A stretch of 64,000 nucleotides of DNA from Hymenobacter nitidus (GCF_020447315.1 NZ_JAJADQ010000016.1:22573-86572); one strand, 5' to 3'; positions 34,385 through 43,463 are shown, counted from the stretch's first letter. Made by a program: numbers and translations. Notes: generated by a model not told the origin, from the letters alone.

Positions 34385-37348
34385 ATGTCTTCTTATTTCC
34401 TGGATCGTCACATTGCCATCCGCTACCCGCTTGCAATTCCAGCTATAGAAGGCATCCAAGAAGCTAAAAATGGGCTTCGGGATTCCCAGATTGGGGCTTT
34501 GGGGGCAATATCAGCCCATTTTGTTTTGAAAGAAACACCAGCGGTGGTTACCATGCCCACAGGCTCGGGAAAAACGGCTGTGTTAATGCTGACGCCATTC
34601 CTGCTGCGGGCAACCAGGGTCTTGGTCATTACTCCCTCCCGGCTGGTTAGAAGCCAAATCCACGACGATTACAAAGATTTGGCCGTCTTGCGTAAAATTG
34701 GTGCCCTCGACGCCGTCCAAGTGCCTGCCGCAGATAATCCCAGAGTTCACGAAGTGGAAGGGTACGTTAAAACCGAGGCCGACTGGCTCGCCATGGACCA
34801 GTATGACGTCGTCGTGAGCACACCCAACAGCGTGAGTCCGGCCATTAAAGACGTGGCAAGGGTACCCGAGGGATTGTTTGACTTGATTCTGGTAGACGAG
34901 GCGCACCACAGTGCAGCCGGCAGTTGGCAGGCCATTCTGGATTCCCTACCAAGTGCCAAAAAGATCCTGTTCACGGCGACCCCGTTTCGGCGCGACAAAA
35001 AGGAAATCAAGGGCGACTTCATCTTTTCTTATCCACTCCGAAAATCCTTCGAGAGCAACGTATTCGGTCAGGTTAAATTTGAGGCCGCTGCCGAATATGG
35101 TTTTGCAAGTTCCGACCTGGCCATTGCTACAAAAGCCGCCGAGATCTTTGCTGAAGACCGGCGTAACAACTTGAAACACTATATCATGGTCCGCACGGAT
35201 CGTAAGTCCCGGGCGAAGGAGCTTCATGAACTCTACACCAAAAACACGAGCTTAAAGCTGCGGCTCATTCACAGTGGCTTAACGTACGGCTACATCAAAC
35301 AGACCATCACCAAGCTGAAGAAGGGCGAGTTGGATGGCATCGTGTGCGTCAATATGCTGGGAGAAGGATTTGACTTTCCTAATCTAAAGATCGCGGCAGT
35401 ACATACGCCCCATAGATCGCTGGAAGTCACCCTGCAGTTTATCGGTCGGTTTGCCAGAACCAACAGCTCGGACATTGGGCTGGCAAAGTTTGTCGCCCTG
35501 CCCAACGAGATTGAGGATGAAATCGGCAAGCTTTATAAGGAGGGGGCTGTTTGGCAGGACATCATTCAGAATCTGAGCGCCTCCCGTATCGATGAGGAGA
35601 TGGTTACGAGGGAAATGCTCAGCCAATTCAATGCCCCTACCGAATCCACGGAAGAGACGGTCGACATTTCGCTATATAGTCTGAAGCCGTTTCTGCACGT
35701 CAAAATCTATGCGCCGGCCTTCACTCCAGATCTAGAGCGCGAGATTGACTTCCCCAGCACCAACAAGCTGGTCTACCGCAGTTACAGCCCCGAGCTTTCC
35801 GCCACCATCATTGTCACCCAGGAGAAGCAATCCCCCAAGTGGACCACCTTGGATGTATTTGACACGATCAAGTACAACTTGCTAATCCTCTACTGGAACG
35901 AAGAGCACCGATTGCTTTTCATAAATTCCAGCGCCAAAAGTGATGATTTATACGAATTGGTCAGTGAATCTATAATCGGAGCTGTAACGAAAGGGTTGCC
36001 AATGTCCGACATTGTAAAAGTGACGGCCGGCATCTCCGAGACCAAGTTTTACCACGTCGGAATGCGTAAAACGCAGGACAGCGTCACTTCGAATTCCTAC
36101 TTGGTCTATTCCGGACCGAACGCTTCCAAGTCGGTCACTAAAACCGATGGCAAGAACTATCAGCGAGGCCACGTATTTGGGGGCGGCTCGGAAGCAGGCA
36201 AGCCGGTGACTATTGGCTACAGTAGCAGCAGCAAAGTATGGAGTTTGAAGTACATCCAAGTGCCTAGCTTGGTGAACTGGTGTAAGTCTCAGGCTGAGAA
36301 GATTCGTACGGCCCTTGACCATACCACGAACTCTGGGCTCGACCACCTGTCAACGCCGATCACCGTTGACTCCTTGCCGCATAACATCATATCGGCTCGC
36401 TGGAATGACATTTCATATGTCAAACCCGTTGAATTGGCTTTTGAGGATGCATCGGGCACAGCGGTCAGAGTTCCACAACTAGAGGTTGAATTGGAGGTTG
36501 ATTTAACCCGAACAACGACAACTGAAGTTGTGATTCGACTGCTCCACGACAATTTTGAAGCAGAGGTTGGCTTCTCACTCAGCCACCCAGAGATGTTCTA
36601 TCCTCTGAGCGCGAATGCCAGTGATGTTTTTCTGGTAAGCGGTAATCAAAGGGCGACCTTGCTGGAGAGACTGCGCACTCGTCCCATTCAATTATTCACG
36701 GCGGACTTTGCCCGATTGAATGGAAACCAATTGTCTAAAAAGGACGCAGCAAGCTTAGTCACTTTTGATATCGCACAAATTGCCCCCTACGATTGGGAAA
36801 ACGCCAAAGTCGATACCAGCAAAGAGTACGATGGAGCTAAACATGGGTATATCTCCATCCACGATCATTTAAAACAGGTCTACGCAGCCTCCCCGACCGA
36901 TTTTGATGTTGTGTTGTATGACCATGGAAGCGGAGAAACAGCCGATTTTGTCCTTTTCAAGGACACAGGTAAGTTGATCACCATTGAACTGGTGCATTGC
37001 AAGGCTACCAAAGCTAAGAAGGCGGGTGAGCGGGTAGGTGACGTGTATGAAGTGTGTGCCCAGGTCACCAAGTCCATCAAGTGGACAGAGGAGCCTCGCA
37101 CCCTGTTAAAGAATCTCAAGCGTAGATTTCGCAAGGATCCCAGTCGATTTATGATCGGCGATGCCTCTGTTTTTGACACCATAGAAGACCGCATATTAGC
37201 TGTTGGCTCTATCTATACTATCACCTTGGTACAACCCGGCATATCCAAGTCGGAACTGACAACAACGACTGGCAATGTGTTAGCAGCTGCCAACGACTAC
37301 ATTGTGCACAACAACTGCGAACCAATGAAAGTGATTGGCGCAGCTTAA
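34385..37348 (+). CDS. SF2 helicase with nuclease-like C-terminus
   Basis: A 987-residue protein. The N-terminal half is a DEAH-type helicase of the type-I/III-restriction class: MPTGSGKTAVLMLTP near residue 58, VITPSRLVRSQI, VDEAHHSAAGSW near 170, ILFTATPFRRDKKE near 195, and in the second RecA domain MLGEGFDFPNLKIAAVHTPH and QFIGRFARTN near 355. The middle (about 430-830) is beta-rich and unassigned. Near residues 850-880 there is ADFVLFKDTG followed by LITIELVHCKA, which resembles the D and (Q/H)xK strands of an Mrr-like PD-(D/E)XK nuclease. Thus one chain may both translocate and cut. It is followed 27 bp later by an HNH gene on the same strand. Confidence 0.8.
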   Translation: MSSYFLDRHIAIRYPLAIPAIEGIQEAKNGLRDSQIGALGAISAHFVLKETPAVVTMPTGSGKTAVLMLTPFLLRATRVLVITPSRLVRSQIHDDYKDLAVLRKIGALDAVQVPAADNPRVHEVEGYVKTEADWLAMDQYDVVVSTPNSVSPAIKDVARVPEGLFDLILVDEAHHSAAGSWQAILDSLPSAKKILFTATPFRRDKKEIKGDFIFSYPLRKSFESNVFGQVKFEAAAEYGFASSDLAIATKAAEIFAEDRRNNLKHYIMVRTDRKSRAKELHELYTKNTSLKLRLIHSGLTYGYIKQTITKLKKGELDGIVCVNMLGEGFDFPNLKIAAVHTPHRSLEVTLQFIGRFARTNSSDIGLAKFVALPNEIEDEIGKLYKEGAVWQDIIQNLSASRIDEEMVTREMLSQFNAPTESTEETVDISLYSLKPFLHVKIYAPAFTPDLEREIDFPSTNKLVYRSYSPELSATIIVTQEKQSPKWTTLDVFDTIKYNLLILYWNEEHRLLFINSSAKSDDLYELVSESIIGAVTKGLPMSDIVKVTAGISETKFYHVGMRKTQDSVTSNSYLVYSGPNASKSVTKTDGKNYQRGHVFGGGSEAGKPVTIGYSSSSKVWSLKYIQVPSLVNWCKSQAEKIRTALDHTTNSGLDHLSTPITVDSLPHNIISARWNDISYVKPVELAFEDASGTAVRVPQLEVELEVDLTRTTTTEVVIRLLHDNFEAEVGFSLSHPEMFYPLSANASDVFLVSGNQRATLLERLRTRPIQLFTADFARLNGNQLSKKDAASLVTFDIAQIAPYDWENAKVDTSKEYDGAKHGYISIHDHLKQVYAASPTDFDVVLYDHGSGETADFVLFKDTGKLITIELVHCKATKAKKAGERVGDVYEVCAQVTKSIKWTEEPRTLLKNLKRRFRKDPSRFMIGDASVFDTIEDRILAVGSIYTITLVQPGISKSELTTTTGNVLAAANDYIVHNNCEPMKVIGAA

Positions 37349-37375
37349 TCTTAGAAGTACTACTTCCTTAATTTT

Positions 37376-38026
37376 TTGCTACCATTTCTACTTACGCGAC
37401 ACAGCGTTGTCCGCAAGCGAAGCTTTGCGCGCCACCTCGACCTGTTCCTTACCACGAGCTACCTGCGGAGCAGGGACGGGAGTATAGGGCACATTAGCCA
37501 GGACGAATACTGTCACTTTCAGCCGGCAGCAGAGGAACTAGCCGCTTACTTACGCTCCCACCAGGCCCGCAGCCTCAGCGAGCCGTTTGCTCACGGTCAA
37601 ACTGTGCAGAGCCTAGACACCGCCATCCGGCAATGGCGAGCAAACAACCCGTCGCTGGAGGCAGAATTACGGGCAATTCACGACCAGCATCACTGTATCA
37701 CCGCTGAAGAATTCAAGCAGTTAGTCAGCCCGCAAAAAGGTGAGCTTGCCTGCGAGTATTGCGAACTCACGGAAAGCGATTTTCGCCAGCTAATTCAGCA
37801 AGGCTTGGTGCGCACCAAGCGGTTAAGCACCCGGGGCAGTAGCTTTGAGTTTGACTGCCGGGATCCTGAGCAGGGCTATACCAAGAATAACGTGGCGCTT
37901 TGCTGCTACTGGTGCAACAACGCTAAAACCGACGAGTTTTCGGCTGGGGAATTCAAGCCCGTAGCCCTCGCGCTGGCTGCCGTATGGCGCCAGCGCCTGT
38001 CAACGCAGAGCCCCGGGCCACAGTAA
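37376..38026 (+). CDS. HNH endonuclease with zinc cysteines
   Basis: A 216-residue protein whose C-terminal part is a Cys-rich HNH module: CEYCELTESDF, then FEFDCRDPEQGYTKNNVALC and CYWCNNAKTDEF. The CxxC pairs hold zinc, and the spacing DPxxGYxxxN is typical of phage-type HNH enzymes, although His at the first position is replaced in this copy by the DCR segment. There is no ATG near the beginning: the frame opens after a TAG at 37352-37354 and a TTG at 37376 is the only usual start, so the start is uncertain. It lies 27 bp after the SF2 helicase and is probably its partner nuclease. Confidence 0.68.
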   Translation: MLPFLLTRHSVVRKRSFARHLDLFLTTSYLRSRDGSIGHISQDEYCHFQPAAEELAAYLRSHQARSLSEPFAHGQTVQSLDTAIRQWRANNPSLEAELRAIHDQHHCITAEEFKQLVSPQKGELACEYCELTESDFRQLIQQGLVRTKRLSTRGSSFEFDCRDPEQGYTKNNVALCCYWCNNAKTDEFSAGEFKPVALALAAVWRQRLSTQSPGPQ

Positions 38027-38059
38027 CCGCTAGAAACAGATTGTACGAGCACAATCCTC

Positions 38060-38608
38060 TCAATCAGCGAAGTCCCATTCTACCAGCAGGAAGTTCCCGG
38101 GCTTCAGGCCGGCTTGGAGCCCAGCTTCTAACCAACGGTGCTGGGTAGAACGCACCCGGTCCTGCTTGCGGCGCTTGAGCTCAGCAAACAGGAGGTCTGT
38201 TCCATTCCATCCGACAACATCCCAGCAGCCGGCGTAACTGCTTACGTTCGCCGCAGCTATGCGCTCCAAGCTATCAATGACCCAAGGCTCCATGATTGGA
38301 TCGTGCTGCTGCATCCCCAACCGGTCATCTGCCCACGCCGTGAAATGGTTCGGTCTCATTGCCGGTGCCCCGTACGTTTCCACCCACCGGGCCTCCCAGC
38401 CGGATAGCCGCAGCAACTCGTAGACGCACAGTTCGGCGAATAGGGGCCGGCCAGCAAAGTCAATAAGTGCCTTGCCGCCAAACGTGTTTGTTATCGGCGC
38501 TCCAGCCCAGCGACGCAAGGTCAGCTCAGCTTTAGGAATTGCCAGCGGGCCGCTGGGCAAGGCGAAGCTCTCCTGAGATGTCGGCCGCAACAGGCTGGGA
38601 TAGATCAT
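38060..38608 (-). CDS. VRR-NUC-like PD-(D/E)XK nuclease
   Basis: A 182-residue protein. The C-terminal half shows CWDVVGWNG (catalytic Asp), then LLFAELKRRKQDRVRSTQ with the ExK strand and a following Q in a helix, then HRWLEAGL and FLLVEWDF. This is the arrangement of small VRR-NUC-type nucleases found in phages and restriction systems. The N-terminal part is unassigned. It is convergent with the HNH gene (33-bp gap) and divergent from the hypothetical gene at 38654 (45 bp between starts), so the two may share a regulatory region. Confidence 0.65.
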   Translation of the reverse strand: MIYPSLLRPTSQESFALPSGPLAIPKAELTLRRWAGAPITNTFGGKALIDFAGRPLFAELCVYELLRLSGWEARWVETYGAPAMRPNHFTAWADDRLGMQQHDPIMEPWVIDSLERIAAANVSSYAGCWDVVGWNGTDLLFAELKRRKQDRVRSTQHRWLEAGLQAGLKPGNFLLVEWDFAD

Positions 38609-38653
38609 AAGGACTTTGAACGATATTGAGTGGTTATTTTAAGCAAGTAACCC

Positions 38654-39334
38654 ATGCCAAAGTACTATGATCAGCGGGAGATCGAGTCGCTGCCCACCCG
38701 GGACCTGCTGCGTGACCTGCTGCGCTCCCCACTGGCCCTGTCCGGGCTGAAGGGGCAGGAGCAACCCTTCGAATCGCTGCTGGCCGCGTTACTCGCCTGG
38801 GAGAACCCGGATCAACCTCCTACCCTAGCAGTGCTGCAGCAGCGGGCCCACCTCAAGCCGGCCCGGTTCCGACCAACCCTGGAGTTGCTTTATCAGGCCT
38901 TCCTTGATGCTTTGGCGGCCGAGGAAACCGTCATCCGCTGCCCACAGGTCACGCACTGCTTCATCATCCCGGGCCAGCGCCAGAATCAGCTGGTCTGGTG
39001 CGAGCTGACTCGCGTCCCGTCGGTGGGCGAAAACGTTGAGCTTGACTTTCTCAGCGCTATTACGAGGCACGATTCCTACTTCGTGGAAAGCATTACCTCC
39101 GAATACCAGGAAGGTAAAACCACCGTGTACCTGCAGTTGGCGGCTGGCCGGTATGATCCATACTACCAGCTGCTGTTGGCACGGGCCCGCTTCGAGAACA
39201 AGCTGACTCATTCCCTTGAGCGGCAGCTGGATGATGAGCAGTTGCGAGCCTGGCTGCAGTCCGCCTACGGGGTTACCAAAGCGTCTGCGCCGGTTCCGGA
39301 TTTACCTGTCCGCCGGTCACACAAGCATAGCTAA
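38654..39334 (+). CDS. Hypothetical protein, paralogue A
   Basis: A 226-residue cytoplasmic protein of unknown function. Recognisable blocks are RFRPTLELLYQAFLDAL, GQRQNQLVWCELTRVPSVGE, ELDFLSAITRHDSYFVESI and YYQLLLARARFENKL. The gene at 39644 encodes a diverged copy with the same order of blocks, so this is a duplicated family. The block order (helical start, beta-strands with P-x-V-G-E, then F-L-x-A-I/V-T and Y-x-x-x-L-x-x-R-A-R-F-E) gives a usable fingerprint for searches. No membrane segment or known catalytic motif is visible. Confidence 0.68.
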   Translation: MPKYYDQREIESLPTRDLLRDLLRSPLALSGLKGQEQPFESLLAALLAWENPDQPPTLAVLQQRAHLKPARFRPTLELLYQAFLDALAAEETVIRCPQVTHCFIIPGQRQNQLVWCELTRVPSVGENVELDFLSAITRHDSYFVESITSEYQEGKTTVYLQLAAGRYDPYYQLLLARARFENKLTHSLERQLDDEQLRAWLQSAYGVTKASAPVPDLPVRRSHKHS

Positions 39335-39382
39335 GTCTTCAACTGTTCCGCGTTATCTGTGAATCTGCCGCCACCTAGTTAA

Positions 39383-39586
39383 GAACGGGGGGCATCCAAG
39401 CAGGAGCCGCGGGTAGATGAGCTGCTGAGGCTGGTGGTCTCCGGCATTAGCTATTATACCTATCGGGATTCGCAACAGTATGATGAGAAACACAATACTG
39501 ATTACACGATGAAGAATTGGCGGCAGAATGCCGCTACCCGAGGGCATATCTATCTGGTTGACTTCGCTGGCAACTACAAAGAGTAA
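39383..39586 (+). pseudogene. C-terminal remnant of an unrecognised gene
   Basis: Between two stop codons (TAA at 39380-39382 and at 39584-39586) lies a 67-codon frame with protein-like composition, for example RVDELLRLVVSGISYY and RGHIYLVDFAGNYKE. It has no start codon except an ATG 25 codons before the end. It lies between the two paralogous hypothetical genes and resembles neither of them. I read it as the 3' end of a gene cut off by recombination. Confidence 0.4.
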
Positions 39587-39643
39587 AGCAGCCGGAGTTA
39601 ACCTGTGGCTTGCTAATCCTTCCACTCCTAACTCCGCTTTGCC

Positions 39644-40354
39644 ATGCCTAAATCCTATCAGCCGGAAGAAAGGCCCCCGATGAAGTCGGAGGATATGACA
39701 CGTGACCTGGTAACAGTACCCGAAGTGCTGCGCCGCCTTTCTGAGCAGAATGCTGAGTGGCAGCCCCTAGCTAAAGCCCTGTTCACTCTTGATAGCGACG
39801 CGAAGGTCCCCACGGGCAAAAAACTACAGCAGGACCTAGGCCTTTCCCCTTCCAAATACCGCCGCTGGCTTGACGCATTATATGCGGCCTTCCTGCACCT
39901 GCTGGAAAGCGATGCCGATGCCGTAGTCTTCAAGGAGGTAGAGCACCAACTCATCCTGACTGGCCGGCGGGCCTCGCAGACCTTCAGTTGCCGCCTTCCC
40001 CTAACACCCCGGGTGGGTGAACAGCTGCAGCTGGATTTCCTACGGGCCGTGACTGGTGAGACCGTGTTCTATGTCCAAAGCATCATTCACGATTTCACCG
40101 AGGGCCACTACACAGTGCTTGTATACCTGGAACACGGGTATTTCAACGCGTATCAGCACCAGCTGAGGGAGCGAGCCCGCTTTGAGGAGACCATCGGTCT
40201 GGATGTCTTTTTTCATGCGCCGGATTATCTCCTGGATGATCTGCTGCGGATGCGGTATCCACCCCCTGCGGAGTCATCCAAAGCAGAAGAAGCGCTTGAC
40301 AAAGCGGAAGCCCGCTATGGGAGACGCTCCCTGTTTGGGAGGAGGAGAAGGTGA
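39644..40354 (+). CDS. Hypothetical protein, paralogue B
   Basis: A 236-residue diverged copy of the protein at 38654. Matching blocks include SKYRRWLDALYAAFLHLL, RASQTFSCRLPLTPRVGEQ, LDFLRAVTGETVFYVQSI and YQHQLRERARFEETI. It adds an N-terminal 25-residue extension and a charged C-terminal tail (Lys/Arg-rich end). Function is unknown. The start at 39644 is the first ATG; one at 39680 (MKSEDMTRDL) would remove a Pro-rich dozen residues and is equally possible. It is convergent with the NUC1 gene. Confidence 0.68.
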   Translation: MPKSYQPEERPPMKSEDMTRDLVTVPEVLRRLSEQNAEWQPLAKALFTLDSDAKVPTGKKLQQDLGLSPSKYRRWLDALYAAFLHLLESDADAVVFKEVEHQLILTGRRASQTFSCRLPLTPRVGEQLQLDFLRAVTGETVFYVQSIIHDFTEGHYTVLVYLEHGYFNAYQHQLRERARFEETIGLDVFFHAPDYLLDDLLRMRYPPPAESSKAEEALDKAEARYGRRSLFGRRRR

Positions 40355-40467
40355 TAAAGCGGTGACTACTTCAGAAGGCTGATGTCAGGACAAGGATATG
40401 ACTTTCGGTCAAAACAGTGCAGCTGACCTTTCAGCTGATTCATGTTATCCGGCGATCTGCCGCCTGC

Positions 40468-41337
40468 TCAACTGGTCGGGCCGTTGTCCGTGCGGGCTTC
40501 CACCGTTTGCTGCACGGCAGGAGCTACTACCGAAAGCACATCCAGGCCCGTTGCTGCCTCAATGGCGTCGACGCTGGTGCGGTACTGTCCCCAGCTCGTG
40601 CTCAGGCTATTGTCGTTGGGAGTATCGATGGCAATCACCCGCGTGGCACTCGTCACGCGGGCAGCATCATCTGTACCGACGGGCAGCACCACGACCACTT
40701 TCCAGCAACGCGCCGGCACGGTTACCCGCCCCTGATCCAGGGTCGTCAGGTAACCATTGCTGCCCGTTCCTCCCCGCCCATACGAGCCGCAAATGATGTA
40801 GAGCTCATTGCCCTGGCCTACTAGCGTGCGGCAGTAATCTTCCAGGTTTGCCCAGGTTTGCTGGTTGTTGCGCGGGGCCTGCGGCATCATGTTGGTCATC
40901 AGAAACGTGGCCGAGTTATCGGCCACCGTCCGCGTGCGGTCCGCCGAGGGGCAGTTGTGGCCGCGGTCAAAGCCGGAGCCCGAGTAGCTGCTGGCCGACA
41001 CCTGGTACCAGCCCGCCGGCAGCTCGGCATCGGGGCGAAAGTCATCCTGCCGGGCGGCACTGCCCAGCCAGTCGCCGCTCAGGTGCCAGCTCACCCAGTT
41101 CGGCTTGCCCTGATCCCGGTGGTAGGACAGCGCGAACTGCGGCTTTAGCAGCAGGTAGTTCGTGGGCTGGCTGGCATCCGAGGTTGCTCCGCTGGGATTG
41201 CCCAGCGTCAGGTGCTCCGGCAGCACCGCGGTGCTGGGGGCTGACGGGGCAGGGTCCCGGGATGTCTGACAGGAGACGGCTCCGAGCACCAGCAGGGAAA
41301 ACAGCCAGCGGCTGAGCGGAAAATTCTTTAACATCAT
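40468..41337 (-). CDS. Secreted DNA/RNA non-specific endonuclease (NUC1 type)
   Basis: A 289-residue protein with a lipoprotein-type signal (LFSLLVLGAVSC, Cys near 23). The catalytic block is GFDRGHNCPSADRT near residues 129-141, with the His general base, followed by FLMTNMMPQAPRNNQQTW, where the metal-binding Asn lies. The fold is the beta-beta-alpha metal type of Serratia nuclease. It should degrade DNA and RNA outside the cytoplasm, for nutrition or to destroy incoming free DNA. It is divergently arranged with the small gene at 41471 and convergent with paralogue B. Confidence 0.9.
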   Translation of the reverse strand: MMLKNFPLSRWLFSLLVLGAVSCQTSRDPAPSAPSTAVLPEHLTLGNPSGATSDASQPTNYLLLKPQFALSYHRDQGKPNWVSWHLSGDWLGSAARQDDFRPDAELPAGWYQVSASSYSGSGFDRGHNCPSADRTRTVADNSATFLMTNMMPQAPRNNQQTWANLEDYCRTLVGQGNELYIICGSYGRGGTGSNGYLTTLDQGRVTVPARCWKVVVVLPVGTDDAARVTSATRVIAIDTPNDNSLSTSWGQYRTSVDAIEAATGLDVLSVVAPAVQQTVEARTDNGPTS

Positions 41338-41470
41338 TCGAAAGTAACATACGGCTCTTGCCCCCCTCTCATCAGCAGAGCCTGCTAGCTGAATTATAGG
41401 GTATCGCCGGGAAGAGAGGACAAAGTTTCAAGGTCATTGTGCGTATTTAGCCAGCCCCAACCCTGACTAC

Positions 41471-41719
41471 GTGAACTTAGCTGAATTCAACGCCCTGCCC
41501 TACGAGCGACAGCTGGTGTTCATATATGACCAGGGCCGCTACCTGGCCCGGCGGTGGGAGGAAGAAGACGGCGTCAACCTGTACCTGCTTCCCGGTGGCG
41601 TATTCGTTGAGCTGTACTACGACACCCACCGCAACGAGATCGCGCGGCTCCGGGCATTCACCAGCTCCGACGAGCTGCTGGACTTTGTTGGTGGGGTTCA
41701 ATTGCCGGGGCTGGACTGA
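41471..41719 (+). CDS. Small hypothetical protein
   Basis: An 82-residue protein starting at GTG. The sequence reads like a genuine small fold: FNALPYERQLVFIYDQG, then ARRWEEEDGVNLYLLPGG and VFVELYYDTHRNEIARLRAF. It belongs to the type of small beta-rich plasmid proteins common in Cytophagales, but I cannot name a family. Convergent with the fic gene, 14 bp between the stops; preceded by a 130-bp divergent promoter region shared with the nuclease gene. Confidence 0.6.
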   Translation: MNLAEFNALPYERQLVFIYDQGRYLARRWEEEDGVNLYLLPGGVFVELYYDTHRNEIARLRAFTSSDELLDFVGGVQLPGLD

Positions 41720-41733
41720 GGCAGCCGGCTAGC

Positions 41734-43113
41734 TCACCGCTCCAGCTGCTCCGCTCCCCGGTCGGCCCGGGCCGGGCCGGCGGATTGTCGCTCGGCTGCC
41801 GGGGGTGGCAGCTGCAGTACAGTGACTGCTTGGCGCAGCTCCTCCAGCGGCCGACTGTTGTGGAGCGCGGGCAGCCTTTCGGCCGTTTCAATTGCCTGGC
41901 CGACATTCTCGCGGTTTAATCCTCCCAGGTAGGGGTTGCGGTCCACATGGCGAATTGTCTCCTGCAGACGCGCTGCCGCCAATGGCTCGCCGTGCTCAAG
42001 CAGGGCCCGGGCCAGCTGCGTGGCCGCCACCCCGAACGCGGCCTGGGCTCGCTCATGAGTAGGGGCTTCGGCCGCAGTTGCCCGCTGGCTTTGCTGTTCC
42101 AGGCCCTGCAGCCGGGCAATTGCGCTTACCTGACCGGCTGCTTCCCGAAAGCGCCGGGCATCGGTCTGGTCCTGCCGGGCATCCGGCCCCTGCAGGGCGG
42201 GGTGCCTGGCAATCTTTTCCGCCGCCTGCTCAAACTGCGATAAGTGGGCCTGAATCGCTGTAGGATTCAGGTTGGTAGCCTCTACCCCCTTCCCCACCGC
42301 TACTCCCTTCTCGTAATTACCCGCCCCGGGCATGTTGGCTACTATGTCCATCACCCGGTAGCCGGTTACTTCCAGCTCGCGGCGGGCATCCATAGCTTTC
42401 ATCTCCGGGGATAAGCCCGTCAGGGGCCGCGCCTGGCTGGGGTCGCGCAGCCTCTCGGCTTCAAGTCCCGGCGCCGGGCTGATAACCTGCTCAAACATGG
42501 CCTTCAGCGCCTGCAGGTTCTTGGCTGCTTCCTCGGGAGCATGCGGACGGACCATAGCCAGGTCACGGGCCCGATTGAGCGTAGCCGGGTCGATGCGGGC
42601 AAAGTCGACCTGGTAGCCGGCTTCCTTACCCAGCTGCACAAACGTGGCCTGCAGCGTGCGCCCGTTGCCATCCCGAAAGGCATGGGTATGGTTGTACTGG
42701 TCGAGGTAGTAAGCGGCCCGCTCGGCAAACTTCTCTTCCGATAGCCCTTTGAGGTAGTTCTCTTTGCCCAGCTGCTCGCCGATGGCGTTCAGGCGCGGCT
42801 CTATCTCCTTATAGGGCGCATAGGTCATCGTTTCCTTGAAGCCGGTGACATAGGTAGGCTTGTGCCCCTGAAACTCCCGGTCGGCCCGGGTTTCGCCGGC
42901 CCACTGATACACGCCCTCGAACAGCTTCTGATGCACCTGCTTGAGGTGGGCGTGGTCGTAACGCCCGCCGGGAATGCCGCCCTGCACATTCAGCCGCTGC
43001 AGGCGCAGCAGCGAGGAGTCGGTTTCGGCCTGGGCCAGCTGCTGGGGATCGGTAATGCCCAGCCGGTTGATCCGTACTCCGTTCTCGTCGCTGAAACGGT
43101 CGCCGGCTACCAT
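41734..43113 (-). CDS. fic: Fic-domain toxin (AMP transferase-like)
   Basis: A 459-residue protein. The Fic domain occupies about residues 35-210: YQWAGETRADREF, the flap region KPTYVTGFKETMTYAP, and the active-site loop HTHAFRDGNGRTLQATF near 143, matching HxFxxGNGRxxR except that the last Arg is replaced by Ala/Thr neighbours. The C-terminal 250 residues are helical and Ala/Gln/Glu-rich, unlike classical Fic proteins, and may be a targeting or transfer signal. Fic proteins attach AMP to target proteins and are toxic unless inhibited. Its start codon overlaps the antitoxin stop (TGATG). Lying at the end of the mobilization operon, it resembles the VbhT/VbhA pair linked to conjugation systems in Bartonella. 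Confidence 0.85.
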   Translation of the reverse strand: MVAGDRFSDENGVRINRLGITDPQQLAQAETDSSLLRLQRLNVQGGIPGGRYDHAHLKQVHQKLFEGVYQWAGETRADREFQGHKPTYVTGFKETMTYAPYKEIEPRLNAIGEQLGKENYLKGLSEEKFAERAAYYLDQYNHTHAFRDGNGRTLQATFVQLGKEAGYQVDFARIDPATLNRARDLAMVRPHAPEEAAKNLQALKAMFEQVISPAPGLEAERLRDPSQARPLTGLSPEMKAMDARRELEVTGYRVMDIVANMPGAGNYEKGVAVGKGVEATNLNPTAIQAHLSQFEQAAEKIARHPALQGPDARQDQTDARRFREAAGQVSAIARLQGLEQQSQRATAAEAPTHERAQAAFGVAATQLARALLEHGEPLAAARLQETIRHVDRNPYLGGLNRENVGQAIETAERLPALHNSRPLEELRQAVTVLQLPPPAAERQSAGPARADRGAEQLER

Positions 43114-43385
43114 CAGCGCGCGAGGTTAGGCTCGGAGGTAGCAGACCCAGCTTCCGGCCGGTAGCGGGCCAGCAGCATGGCGTCCGTCAGCTCAATGGCC
43201 TCCTCGATGCTGATCTCCCCGTCCACGTGCCGCTGCATGATGGCCAGCGCTTCCAGGCTGGGGGCGGGGCCGTTGCTCATCAGGATGGCAATGGAGTTGT
43301 TGGCGTGCCGCTCGCGCTCCTGGCGGGCGGTCAGCTGCTCCGGGTTAAGGCCGGCCGGGGCGGGCGTAAAAAAGCTCTTCATCAT
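43113..43385 (-). CDS. VbhA-like antitoxin of Fic protein
   Basis: A 90-residue protein. The C-terminal part ALAIMQRHVDGEISIEEAIE matches the antitoxin VbhA fold (three helices, with the G-E-I-S turn). The helix before it, NNSIAILMSNG, is where the inhibitory motif (S/T)xxxE(G/N) should lie; here only the final N-G is clear and the Glu is not in the expected place, so inhibition may work with altered residues. It is translated immediately before fic with a one-base overlap, which keeps antitoxin made first. Confidence 0.75.
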   Translation of the reverse strand: MMKSFFTPAPAGLNPEQLTARQERERHANNSIAILMSNGPAPSLEALAIMQRHVDGEISIEEAIELTDAMLLARYRPEAGSATSEPNLAR

Positions 43386-43422
43386 GGGTCTAATCTTTAG
43401 TTACTGGGGTACTTACTCAACA

Positions 43423-43450
43423 GCAAAAAGGCCTAAACGTCGCCTTTTGC
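43423..43450 (-). terminator. Possible intrinsic terminator after traG
   Basis: Read on the minus strand, AAAAGGC is followed by a 9-base loop and GCCTTTTT, an A-tract/stem/T-tract arrangement just after the traG stop (43464) and before the antitoxin start (43385). The stem has only three GC pairs, so termination may be partial and let some transcript run into the Fic pair. Confidence 0.45.
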
Positions 43451-43463
43451 GGGGTTTTTGAGG

